Counted from the first letter of the stretch, positions 13,601 to 21,800 are shown. The stretch: DNA of 64,000 bases from Neocallimastix lanati (nom. inval.) (GCA_016946835.1 JACVTC010000032.1:122001-186000), one strand, 5' to 3'. The notes: generated by a model from the sequence alone, not told the origin. Made by a program: numbers and translations.

Positions 13601-15555
13601 CAATTATTTTCATTAAACACTTCTTTAAACATCAAATAGATTTCAGGTACTTCGACCTTTTCATCATCTTTATTTAAATTATTATTTTCATTATTACATT
13701 TTTCAATTACATTTAATTTCTTACATTTACTTGATTCACAAATTTTCTTTAAGATCTTTAAACTATTTTTACTAATTTTACTATCACAATTCATAACAAT
13801 AATATCATCACTATCGCTAAAGTTATCACTATCACTAATGCTATCACTAAAATTATCTAACATAAAAGTATCATTAATATCACTATCACTATCACTATTA
13901 ATAAATTCAGTACAAGTTCTAATACGAGTTCGGCGGCCACGAATAGAAATTTCTTCTTCAGAATCAGATTCCGAATCGGAGTCAAAGAAAGATTTTCTTT
14001 TTCTTGAGTCTTCAATAATTTTATTTTCTTCCAAGTCGGTAGCAGATTCTTTTCCTTTGTTCTTTTTCTTGTTCTTGATCTTGTTCTTTCTTTTTCTTTT
14101 ACCGTTATTACAGTGTCTAGCGCAAAATCCTGAGCCAAAGGAGATCTTCTTTGCGTCGTGGTAATTATAAGGCGAATGCTTCTCAATCCAAGGTAGACCT
14201 AAAATAATATCAACATCAGGAATTCTGAGTACATACAATTGAATGGTTTCTAAGTGATTTTTTAAACGTAAAATGCACTTCTCCGTTTCCTTTTTAACTG
14301 TTGATATTCCGTAACCAAGACCAGTAACACGGAATGGTTCTTCAATTTGTTGGGTTTTGATTCCAAAAGCCTTCGCAAATTCTGGGTGAATAAAGTTAAG
14401 ATCTGATCCAGAATCAATCAAAACTCTTGCCTTTACTTCTTCTGTATCGTTTGTTTTGATATAAAAATCAATAATGTTACTTTTCTTGGTCAAGAGCGAG
14501 TTTTGCTCTTCAACAATTTTTCTGACTTTCAAAATATCTTCTTGGCTGTTGATTCTTCTGATTCTTCTTAAGCTAGTAGATGCAATATTATCATTTCTTT
14601 CTTTCTTGTTGATCATTTTAACTGTAGCGGGCCTCTTCTTGTTCGGGCAATTAAATTTTAGATGCCCTGGTTGCTTACAATAGTAGCAAAGACCTTTTCT
14701 TCTTTCTTCTTCCTTAGAGTTAACATTCTCCTGGTACAATTTCTTGTTGGATGGGAAATAGTTGGTATTCCTTTGACCTCTCTTGATTCGATAGAGGTCA
14801 ACTTCCATGGGATCATTATTAGACGCATGATTATTATTATTTATTTCCTTACGATGGTAATAATTATGATAGAAAAATTCATTTATTTCATGTCTCTTAG
14901 TTAAGCTTTCGATACTAAGGACATCAGTGAAAAGTCTTCTTAAGTTGTTGGGATTTGGATTTACCACTGCAAGGTGCTCCCTCATCTTGTAGTGAAGTCC
15001 TTTTACAAACATATAAATCTTAGCAGAATCGTTAAAATCTGAATGTCTGCTGATTTTATTAAATTCATTTATATACTCACTAACATGACCAAATTTATGT
15101 TGTCGGATGCTGCATAATTTACCGTTTGCGACAACTGTGCTCATGTCCTGCTCTCCAAATTGATTTCTTAATTCTTGAATAAAATCTTCATAAACATTGA
15201 GCAGGGGATCATTATTTCTTCGCAAGTTTGAGGCCCATATCAAGGGATCACCGACAAGATAAGAAATTATAAATCTGACCTTTGTATGGTCGTTATTGAA
15301 ACCTTGTGGATTGGCTTCCATAGCTATTTCAGCTCTTGTAAGGAAGCCATCAAAGTTCTTCTTGATTCCAGAAAATAGCGGTGGTTCGTTAACAATCTTT
15401 TGATTGTTACGGGGCAGAACTTGATGATTCTCTTGATTCATTTCTTGCAGGTTAAGGTCTTCGAATCTTCTTATTAGGTTGTTAAATCCCTCCAATTTGA
15501 TTATTTTAAATTGACTTAAATTTTTTGCAATTTCTTTAACAAAAATATCAAACAA
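10672..15555 (-). CDS. Ty3/gypsy element 2 Gag-Pol polyprotein
   Basis: Intact 1627-aa polyprotein in one frame, without a gag/pol frameshift. Domains in order: Gag (about 50-230; LVGDPLIWASNL, GLHYKMREHLA), CCHC zinc knuckle CYYCKQPGHLKFNC (290-303), aspartic protease with IDSGSDLNF (active D381) and DIILGLPWIEKH, a basic then Ser/Asp-rich linker (about 480-605), reverse transcriptase (about 660-860; YIDD at 825-828), RNase H ([23 protein letters not shown]), integrase zinc finger (ending CEICSKSK), DDE core ([39 protein letters not shown]), GPF-type C-terminal fold and a chromodomain (YLIKWKGCDFSENTWIDED). The chromodomain places it among chromoviruses, whose insertions are guided by chromatin marks. 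Single-frame organisation resembles Tf1/sushi-type elements. The start chosen is the first Met; another Met 38 codons later (MNQENH) is possible. Confidence 0.96.
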   Translation of the reverse strand: MFDIFVKEIAKNLSQFKIIKLEGFNNLIRRFEDLNLQEMNQENHQVLPRNNQKIVNEPPLFSGIKKNFDGFLTRAEIAMEANPQGFNNDHTKVRFIISYLVGDPLIWASNLRRNNDPLLNVYEDFIQELRNQFGEQDMSTVVANGKLCSIRQHKFGHVSEYINEFNKISRHSDFNDSAKIYMFVKGLHYKMREHLAVVNPNPNNLRRLFTDVLSIESLTKRHEINEFFYHNYYHRKEINNNNHASNNDPMEVDLYRIKRGQRNTNYFPSNKKLYQENVNSKEEERRKGLCYYCKQPGHLKFNCPNKKRPATVKMINKKERNDNIASTSLRRIRRINSQEDILKVRKIVEEQNSLLTKKSNIIDFYIKTNDTEEVKARVLIDSGSDLNFIHPEFAKAFGIKTQQIEEPFRVTGLGYGISTVKKETEKCILRLKNHLETIQLYVLRIPDVDIILGLPWIEKHSPYNYHDAKKISFGSGFCARHCNNGKRKRKNKIKNKKKNKGKESATDLEENKIIEDSRKRKSFFDSDSESDSEEEISIRGRRTRIRTCTEFINSDSDSDINDTFMLDNFSDSISDSDNFSDSDDIIVMNCDSKISKNSLKILKKICESSKCKKLNVIEKCNNENNNLNKDDEKVEVPEIYLMFKEVFNENNCNVLPPHRNYDCEIKLKDNCSLFYGPLYPLTETEREELKKYLEENLKKGFIRKSSSPAGAPILFVRKKDGTYRLVIDYRKLNEMTIRNSYPLPLISELLDRVKGAKYFTKLDLKSAYNLVRIKEGDEYKTAFRTRYGHFEYLVMPFGLKNAPATFQHFINDVLSDYLDDFVISYIDDILIYSNTLEEHHVHVKKVLRKLLENHLVVKLEKCEFDVTETTFLGYVLSRDGIKMDKEKVKAILDWPVPTNVKEIQSFIGLCNYYRIFIKDFAKIANPLHKLTRKNVPFNWSSEQQKAFDTLKELFTTAPILKHPDSNKQFIVETDASNFAVGAILSQEFDGHLHPIAFISTSLTKSQRNYPIYDKELLAIKVALEGWRHYLEGARHQFIIYTDHKNLTFPRKPELLSQRQIRWYEFLSRFDFKLIYRAGKKSGKPDILSRRSDHLFASVRPISCVINSCSFKNDSLISSIHDSLANDEFYCKITEFLKNDKSKDPPFSKIDKFSLDKNGYLLFENLIYVPNKIRIRVLELHHDSISAGHFGINKTIELISRNFWWPKLQKDVKMFIKSCEICSKSKIPRHKPYGLLSPLSTPNRAWSAISMDFIVELPKSKDMTTIMVVVDRLTKMAHFIPFRCLPTASIAADSFIANIFKLHGFPDSIISDRGSQFTSDFWNRLCSLLNIKHSFSTAYHPQTDGQTERVNSILEQYLRCFINEKQNNWLDLLPFAEFSYNNTLQQSINQSPFFANYGFNPKFNPEIPSNENPHRAEKRILNINENIKFLKENLEQAKKTYKKYADLKRMDSPDFKVGNKVYLLKGNTTKKNRKLSDQLIGPFEIIRKVSDLAYELKLPNNMRCHPVFHVSLLEPYHENEFSNRRNTRRRNINLNTDTIDRTPERIIKMKTFNNKNRYLIKWKGCDFSENTWIDEDQILDRQLIQEYYRKEKKNKSSNVNNEFCQPPDDANEYYVRHKYQPFVIDLPS

Positions 15556-15570
15556 ATAAATATTTCAAAC

Positions 15571-15665
15571 TATAACGTTTTTTCATCTAGTCGATCTAGC
15601 TCTATCCTTTGAAGCGGTGCTGTCGAGTAAACGAAACGTTATAAATTAAAATATTAAAGGTTTAT
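15571..15665 (-). promoter_or_regulatory. conserved pre-gag stem-loop, element 2
   Basis: A block matching element 1 (plus strand AGTCGATCTAGCTCT... TGTCGAGTAAACGAAACG) lies between inverted arms TATAACGTTT and AAACGTTATA just upstream of the gag start. Inner pairing AGC with GCT corresponds to GGC with GCC in element 1. The role is unknown (packaging, dimerisation, or positioning of the self-primer are candidates). Confidence 0.6.
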
Positions 15666-15724
15666 GGTTTTTCGAATCTTGTTCTAAGACGTGTAATTGT
15701 AATTTCGGTAGCAATATTATAGAG

Positions 15725-15960
15725 CTGGTGGCAATATTCTGAAACTGGTAGCAATAATCTAAAACTGGTAGCAATAATCTAAAACTGGTAGCAATAATCT
15801 AAAACTGGTAGCAATAATCTAAAACTGGTAGCAATAATCTAAAACTGGTAGCAATAATCTAAAACTGGTAGCAATAATCTAAAACTGGTAGCAATATCCT
15901 TAACTGGTAGCAGTATCCTAAAACTGGTAGTAATTCCCTTAGACTGGTAGTATTCCAAAA
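15725..15960 (-). repeat. 20-bp tandem repeats in the leader of element 2
   Basis: About 12 copies of a 20-bp unit (plus strand CTGGTAGCAATAATCTAAAA; the central seven or so are perfect, the outer ones degenerate) in the 5' untranslated leader between the primer site and gag. The unit length is not a multiple of three, so the array is not coding. Sense strand core CTACCAGTT also occurs in the leader repeats of element 1. Confidence 0.9.
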
Positions 15961-16105
15961 GCGTTGGTGTCAAAAGTAGGTAGTTAAAATTCCCTGGTAA
16001 AATCTCTGGTAAAAAAAAATATTTTGAATCAAGCCACACACAAGCCACTGTTAACGTATCACGTGTTATAATCTTGACTTATAACGTATTTTATTGAGAG
16101 AAAAA

Positions 16106-16117
16106 GGTAATTGTTAT
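16106..16117 (-). promoter_or_regulatory. putative self-primer binding site, element 2
   Basis: Immediately after the 5' LTR the sense strand reads ATAACAATTACC. It does not start TGG as a tRNA-primed site would. The first 11 nt are the exact complement of 11 nt within the same LTR (16270-16280, sense GTAATTGTTAT) lying about 38 nt downstream of a TATAAATA box. This is the arrangement used by self-priming Tf1. Confidence 0.72.
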
Positions 16118-16890
16118 TATAAAGTTTTGATTTAAAAAATAGATTATAAGTCAAAAATTATAATAACACTAAATAACACAAAAATGTTTTATAAACAAAT
16201 AAGTTTTATTATATTTAGATTTTAAAATAATCTTTATTAATTATTAGTGTTATTAACAATAAATCGTTAATAACAATTACATCTATTAAAATACATGAAA
16301 TTTGGTTAACTATTTATATTTTTATCTTATTACATTTAGAATATATAATTCCTATTGAATTATATTATCTAACTATTTATTTAAAAACAATACTAACCTA
16401 AACTAATAATAAATAATTAACTATTACTAAATAAAGAGAATTATAATTAATAACTAAAATAAATATAAACAATTTCAATCGAGCTCATTTATTATTTATT
16501 TATTATTTAAATATTATTAATAAATTCTTATTATATTTTCTATTTAAAATTAATATAAAAGTTGTCATAATTATTTAATATGATTTTAGCATAAAATGCC
16601 GCAAGTTTCAACATGACTAATTGCATAGTTTCATGTTGTTAATTTATCTTGTAAAAAACCTTAACTCTTATTATTTAAATTAAATTACATAAAAAGAAAT
16701 GATTTTCAATTACTAGTTTCACAAGAGAAATTTTTAATTTATTAATATGATTGGGAAGAAGTCGAAGTTTTGTTTAAAATTATTTGCAATAATTTTATAC
16801 ACGTGATTTTTAATAGATTTATTTCAATTTTACTTAAATTTATGATTAAATTTAATTAAAATTTATAAAGATATTAATAATATCTTTACA
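16118..16890 (-). mobile_element. LTR of Ty3/gypsy element 2 (5' LTR)
   Basis: 773 bp, matching 9862-10634. A sense TATAAATA lies at about 16318-16311. The predicted transcript start (sense GTAATTGTTAT) is at 16280, giving an R-U5 segment of about 163 nt. The TSD ATAAT follows at 16891-16895. Confidence 0.92.
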
Positions 16891-16895
16891 ATAAT

Positions 16896-18219
16896 TCATT
16901 GGACAATGCTTTTCAATCCAAGGAATACCTAGAATGATATCTACATCAGGAATATAAAGTGCATAGAGTTGAATAACTTCAAAATGGTTCTTGAATCGTA
17001 AGATACACTTTTCAGTTTGTTCGTAGATGGTAGAGATACCATATCCTAGTCCAGTAACATTGAAAGATCTTTTAACTTCATTCAATTTAATTTTGTTTTT
17101 ATTAACGAACGAAGGATGAATAAAATTCAAATCCGAGCCAGAGTCGATAAGAACCCTAACTGGAACTTCTTCAATATCATTTGTTTTTATATAGAAAGTA
17201 ATTATATTGTTCTTTCTTTTATTCATAGCATTTTCTTCATCAGTAATAGCTCTAATTTTTTGAGCATCATCGGATTCCTTGATCATTCTAATTCTTCTTA
17301 ATTTTGCCGATGGAAGATTTTCATCTGTTTCTCTAATTTTATTCTTGTGTTTAACTCCAGAAGGTCTTTTTCTGTTAGGACAATTAAACTGTAAGTGTCC
17401 TGGTTGTTTACATAAAAAACAAAGACCTTTTTTCTTTTCTTCAGAAAAGTCTCTTTTATTTTCAACATATAAATTTTGATTATAGTTCTGGTTGTATCTT
17501 CTATATCTATCATTTTTGATCCTAAATAAATCAACATCCATAGGATCATCACGACGACTACTATTTCTCTGGTTGTGGTTACTGTTTTGTTGCGAATTTC
17601 TAACTCGTTGCTGATTATAATAGAATTCAACAAGATTAGTTCGCTTTGACAAATTTTCAATTTGAATTACATCGGTATACAACTTGTTAAGGGAATCTGG
17701 ATTTGGGTTAACAACAGCTAATTGTTCCCTCATTTTGTAATGTAATCCTTTAAGAAACATATAAATTTTGGCTGATTCGTTGAAGTCCGAATTTTGGCAA
17801 GTTGTTTTGAACTGGTTAATATATTCTAACACTTGCCCATATTTTTTCTGACGAATGGTATCTAATTTACCATTAGCCACAATTGTCTCCACTTCTGGAT
17901 CCCCATAATTAATTTTAAGTTCCCTCTTAAAATTATTTAAGTTATCGATCAAGGGATCTTCATTATCCCATAGATTTGAGGCCCAATTTAAAGGATCACC
18001 TCTTAAGAATGAGGTTATAAATCTAACCTTTGATCTATCGTCTGGAAAGTCATCTGGGGTATCCTCAAAGTTCATATTTACAATTGTGAGGAACCCTTTA
18101 AGTTCTTTTCTTTCACCGTTAAAAATCGGTGGCTTACTGACCTTCCGTTTTTCTTCTCGTCCACGTTCCGCCATATCTTCAATGTGGAGGTTTCTTAGCC
18201 TAATATTAAGTTCTTCCAC
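16896..18219 (-). CDS. Ty3/gypsy element 1 Gag-protease (5' part of Gag-Pol)
   Basis: About 441 codons from the Met at 18219 to the insertion point of element 2; the frame then reads into the LTR and stops. Gag (FLRGDPLNWASNL, IYMFLKGLHYKMREQLAVV), CCHC knuckle CFLCKQPGHLQFNC, and retroviral-type aspartic protease with VLIDSGSDLNFIHPSF and DVDIILGIPWIEKHCPMNY. The frame continues without a gap into the pol half at 9856 once element 2 and one TSD copy are removed. Gag would form the particle and bind the RNA; protease would mature it. Now disrupted, so functional only if spliced or supplied in trans. Confidence 0.92.
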
Positions 18220-18254
18220 TTTGAAAAAATAAAATTAAAAGAATTCTTATATAC

Positions 18255-18385
18255 GATTATTATTTTTATTTAAATTTACTATTATAATATTATGTAAAGT
18301 CGACTTGGCTCTAACCGCTTGAAATGGTGCCCGTCGAGTAAACAAAATTATTATAATAATAATAAGTTTAAATAAAAATAATCTC
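18255..18385 (-). promoter_or_regulatory. conserved pre-gag stem-loop, element 1
   Basis: The core block (plus strand AGTCGACTTGGCTCT ... CCGTCGAGTAAAC) aligns with the leader of element 2 and is flanked by long imperfect inverted arms: GATTATTATTTTTATTTAAA on the left and TTTAAATAAAAATAATC on the right. The arms differ in sequence from those of element 2 although the position and the fold are kept. Confidence 0.6.
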
Positions 18386-18492
18386 AAATATTCCAATATA
18401 ATTAGTAATCACGGCGGCGACTTAATGGGTGCAATTATAATTAGTACTTCTTCAAATAGTACTTCTTCTATTATTACTTCTTGTTTCTTCTC

Positions 18493-18771
18493 TTAGTAAT
18501 TCTTCAAATGGTAGTTTTCTAATAGGTAGTTCTCTAATTGGTAATTCTCTAACTGGTAGTTTTCTAACTGGTAGTTCTCTAATTGGTAATTCTCTAACTG
18601 GTAGTTTTCTAACTGGTAGTTTTCTAACTGGTAGTTTTCTAACTGGTAGTTCTCTAATTGGTAGTTCTTTAACTGGTAGTTCTTTAACTGGTAGTTCTCT
18701 AACTGGTAGTTCTTTAACTGGTAGTTCTTTAACTGGTAGTTCTCTAATCTCGTGATCGTAACGTGCTCCAC
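18493..18771 (-). repeat. 15-bp tandem repeats in the leader of element 1
   Basis: About 16 units of 15 bp (plus strand AACTGGTAGTTCTCT and variants AATTGGTAATTCTCT) at about 18509-18750. Because 15 is divisible by three the sense strand carries an open 92-codon frame of NYQLE/NYQLK repeats starting close to the LTR. The corresponding array in element 2 has 20-bp units and no such frame, so a protein product is doubtful; the shared feature is the CTACCAGTT core. Confidence 0.88.
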
Positions 18772-18783
18772 TTTTTATAACAA

Positions 18784-18795
18784 GGTAGTTGTTAT
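18784..18795 (-). promoter_or_regulatory. putative self-primer binding site, element 1
   Basis: Sense ATAACAACTACC directly after the 5' LTR. Its first 11 nt are the exact complement of sense GTAGTTGTTAT in the LTR at 18963-18953, about 36 nt downstream of a TATAAATA box. It can alternatively fold with the following TTGTTAT into a 7-bp hairpin with loop CTACC (18777-18795). Confidence 0.72.
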
Positions 18796-19508
18796 TGTAA
18801 AATGTTCCTTATGGAGCAGATTACAATTACGAAAAAAAAACAACACTATCAATAACAATACTCAAATGAAATTTATTTTTTAAAAAAAATTCTTTTATTA
18901 ATCACTTTATTATAAAAATTCTTTTTATTAGTTATTAACTGCAAAATAGTTAATAACAACTACATTTTCTTTAATAGAATAATTTTACATGTATTTATAT
19001 TTTTTCTTAATTATATTATAATATACTATTTCTATTTATTTAAATATATATTCAATATAAAATAAACAAAAACTAATCTAAAATTAAATAAAGTTATAAA
19101 AAACTAAAACTAATTCAATAAGCTTTTTATTCATTATTTATTTATTATTCTTTTATTATTAATACTATTAATTATATATTACTATTTAATTTTTTTGATT
19201 ATTAAACTAAACTAAAATTAAACTAAACTAAAATTAAACTAAACTAAAATTAAACTAAACTAAAATTATTAATATATTTTATTACTAAATTTTAGGTTAT
19301 TTAAAAATTAATTTTATATTTTTAAATTTATATATTATATGAAATATAAATTTATTATTAATTTTCATAAATCAATTAATTTCATAAATTAATATATTTT
19401 ACATAATTTAATGCATTAGCATTATTTTGTAAACGTGAATTACATTAAATAATTTAATGTACAAAATAAATTAATTAATGTACTAAAGATATTGATCATA
19501 TCTTTACA
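18796..19508 (-). mobile_element. LTR of Ty3/gypsy element 1 (5' LTR)
   Basis: 713 bp, same length and apparently identical to 5573-6285. Sense TATAAATAC box at 18999-18991; predicted RNA start near 18963, giving an R-U5 segment of about 168 nt. TSD GATTT at 19509-19513. Confidence 0.93.
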
Positions 19509-19935
19509 GATTTTCAAAGAAATAGACATCCCTAACAGTAGTGTCTAAATCTAAAATCCTGTAACCAGTTGAATCATTAGAATAACCTAAAAAAATACCT
19601 TGTTTTGCATTATTCTCGTATTTGCCCTTTTTATAATTATTGAAGACCGCTACTTTACATCCGAAAACTTTCAGATTTGAAATATCTGATAATTTATTGA
19701 AGAAAAACATCGTCAGAAACTAAATTTTCATTTCCTTGATGGGGATTTAGGTTGTATAATTTGGCAGCGACAACAATTGCCTCATCCCAGAAACTAAGAG
19801 GAAGTTTTGCCCAATTTAATAACGTTTTGGCGTAATTATTTAATGTTTGGTTTAAGCGTTCTGCTTTACCATTTTGTTCATGTACGCCAGCTTCAGAATG
19901 GATAAATTTTATGCCATTTTCATGGACAAATACTG
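19509..19935 (-). pseudogene. Ty1/copia integrase remnant
   Basis: Minus strand: the 3' part of the integrase core with the catalytic Glu region (FIHSEAGVHEQNGKAERLN, NNYAKTLLNWAKLPLSFW, about 19930-19715), a frameshift near 19705, then the C-terminal copia signature (KLSDISNLKVFGCK, KYENNAKQGIFLGYS, GYRILDLDT) up to the GATTT site. It joins the copia RT/RNase H piece at 5567. The upstream part (gag, protease, zinc finger, first catalytic Asp residues) is missing, replaced by a gypsy remnant. Confidence 0.88.
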
Positions 19936-21360
19936 TTAATTAACTACTTTTAAGAGTCCAACAAAATATGGTTCTAATTTTGATCAATTAAAATTTCTGA
20001 CTAGAACTGAATCTTCTGTTACTATGTTCTTATTTTCTTTCCTTGGTTGAAAGTATTCGTTTCTGCTCTTCTGGAGCCTAAAATTTACTAGTATTTTTAC
20101 TAACTATTTTAAGCAGCTCCCTAATCCATCTATAGTGAGAAACAAACTATTTTAGGAATATTTTTTTTCGACGATTAGAATAAATCTTTTGTTGACCTTA
20201 CCACTATATCAAAGGGTTGTTGGCCTTCTCGTCCATATATTAGCTACAGTTTTGAAATTAATTAATACGTCATAAAATGGATTTTCTTTTTCTACAATTC
20301 CACAATTAACCTCCATAGTAAAATTTTTAATACGTAAAGGTACTCGAATAATAATACTTTCCAAATATTTATCATTATAAGTTGTAAGACAAATTCTTTC
20401 ACGGCTTAACCCAACAGTTTCGAAAGTCTACTGAAATTCCATTTAAGTATATATGAGTAATAATCTTGAAGTTCCTGCAAGAGTCAACTAATAATTTACC
20501 TTAAAACACCTTCAATAAGACAGTCCATTATTGTACCATCATTTTCTCTTTCTGTTTCTTTTATAGGAGTGATTTATATCATTTACCATAACGATTGCAG
20601 TTGTAATACTTTCCTTTGAACCAACAATTTTATTTTTCTTTACATGGTTTTAATCCTTGGGACACTTGAAATAGAATTTGAGGAAGAGAATTTATTAACT
20701 ATCCGAAGGTAATATTATCTTCTTTAAATCTTCAATGACATCGTATTCTTTTCCTTTTTCTAACATCTGAATTTTTCTTTTAACTCTGGATGTGTTGTTT
20801 TCCTTTTCTGAGTTCTCTTCATTAAAAATAACTTTTTTATAGTTTCCGTAGTTTTATTTGCTTTGCTTGTAGGTCTTTCACAATTATCTTGTACAATTTT
20901 AATGTCTGAATTTTCTTTTTCACATTCACTCATAATAAATTACTTCAGTCATTTCTTTGGAATTGGTTATGGGATTTATTTCTGTCGCTTGTTTTCCTCT
21001 TTACCTATCACGAATTTCTTTAGATCTTACTTTTTCCTTATTAATTCTTGGCTTCGCATTTACGTAATTGTTTTTTTGATTAGTTCTGGAATAGTAATTT
21101 TAAGTTCTCTTCCTTTTCTAAGAGTATAAATATCATAGGCCTATTTCAATCAGTGTCATCTTTGAAGGAGACTCATTTCCAGGCCTCTTCATTATTTCTT
21201 AAAGAGAAAGTGTATTATAAAATATTAACTTGGTTTTTGTACTTTTTATCTAGTTTCATATACAAAGATCCTAATCTAGTGTTGAAATCTTTAACTCTTT
21301 CATTTCATTAAATTTTAAGGGAATGGATTTCTCTTACTAAGATATTTTGATCTTCTTTAA
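19936..21360 (-). pseudogene. decayed, internally deleted gypsy-like gag/protease/integrase-tail remnant
   Basis: Minus-strand translation gives islands separated by stops and frameshifts: a Gag-like VKDFNTRLGSLYMKLDKKYK (about 21290-21240), part of a zinc knuckle (KFYFKCPKD then NHVKK, about 20685-20630), protease-like VDSCRNF and VPLRIKNFTMEVNCGIVEKE (about 20490-20290), and an integrase tail SVLVRNFN-SKLEPYFVG (about 20030-19960). RT and the integrase core are absent. It is older than elements 1 and 2 and adjoins the copia integrase. Individual islands are recognisable but weak; the class call is tentative. Confidence 0.55.
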
Positions 21361-21740
21361 TACCATGGAAATAAAAAAATAATATAATAATGAAATACTA
21401 ATGAAATACTAATGTAAGTTTTGATGATATTCTTTTATTATATTAATTTTTTTTTTTTTAAAAAGAATTTTTAAATCTTTCCATTGAATATTTAAAATAT
21501 GTATATATATATATTAATGCTTTTTATACCAACTATTGGTATAAAATGTTCTAAGTAGCTGGTTTATTAAAAATCAAGTTTATTTCTAATAGTTAAATTA
21601 GGTAGAATAAAAATAAAAAAAAATAATAAAAAAATTAAAAATTAATAATAAATTAGATAAAAACCAAATATTCTTATCTTATCTTAACAACAATAATAAT
21701 TTTTATTATTACTTATGAATTCTATGTAATATTTTTTTTT

Positions 21741-21781
21741 TCAAAGAGAGAGCGTTTAGCAAATGCTAAAAGTCTCTTTGA
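21741..21781. repeat. 41-nt hairpin
   Basis: Arms TCAAAGAGA and TCTCTTTGA enclose a second stem TTTAGC/GCTAAA with loop AAAT, giving a two-part stem with a small internal loop. Preceded by a T run. It sits at the edge of the transposon nest; could be a small structured RNA or an element terminus. Confidence 0.5.
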
Positions 21782-21800
21782 TAAAAAGTTTATTAAATGT

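Larger units (their letters stand above)
9862..16890 (-). mobile_element. Ty3/gypsy chromovirus element 2 (complete, intact coding)
   Basis: 7029-bp full-length LTR retrotransposon nested in element 1. In sense: 5' LTR 16890-16118, leader with tandem repeats 16117-15556, single Gag-Pol frame 15555-10672, purine-rich tract, 3' LTR 10634-9862. 5-bp TSD ATAAT. Indistinguishable LTRs, an unbroken polyprotein and its position inside another young element show it is the most recent arrival in the nest and possibly still competent to move. Confidence 0.94.
5573..19508 (-). mobile_element. Ty3/gypsy chromovirus element 1 (interrupted by element 2)
   Basis: Complete LTR retrotransposon lying on the minus strand inside the copia element. 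Order in sense: 5' LTR (19508-18796), leader (18795-18220), gag-protease (18219 to about 16896), insertion of gypsy element 2 (9862-16890 with TSD ATAAT), pol with RT, RNase H, integrase and chromodomain (about 9856-6296), 3' LTR (6285-5573). Both coding halves are open and join in frame at ...CPMNY/HDSRK, so this copy was probably intact until element 2 landed in it. Identical-looking LTRs and a perfect 5-bp TSD indicate a recent insertion. Confidence 0.92.

Noticed and set aside
15725-15960. CRISPR-like array (regular direct repeats)
   Set aside because: Units are contiguous 20-bp tandem repeats without spacers, inside a retrotransposon leader in a eukaryotic genome.
16852-16895. C-terminal extension of the element 1 Gag frame (DIINIFINFN)
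   Set aside because: It is read-through into the LTR of inserted element 2 and not part of the original protein.
18493-18771. Upstream (NYQLE)n protein in the leader of gypsy element 1
   Set aside because: Open only because the repeat unit is 15 bp; the equivalent leader array in element 2 has 20-bp units and no frame, so protein function is not conserved.
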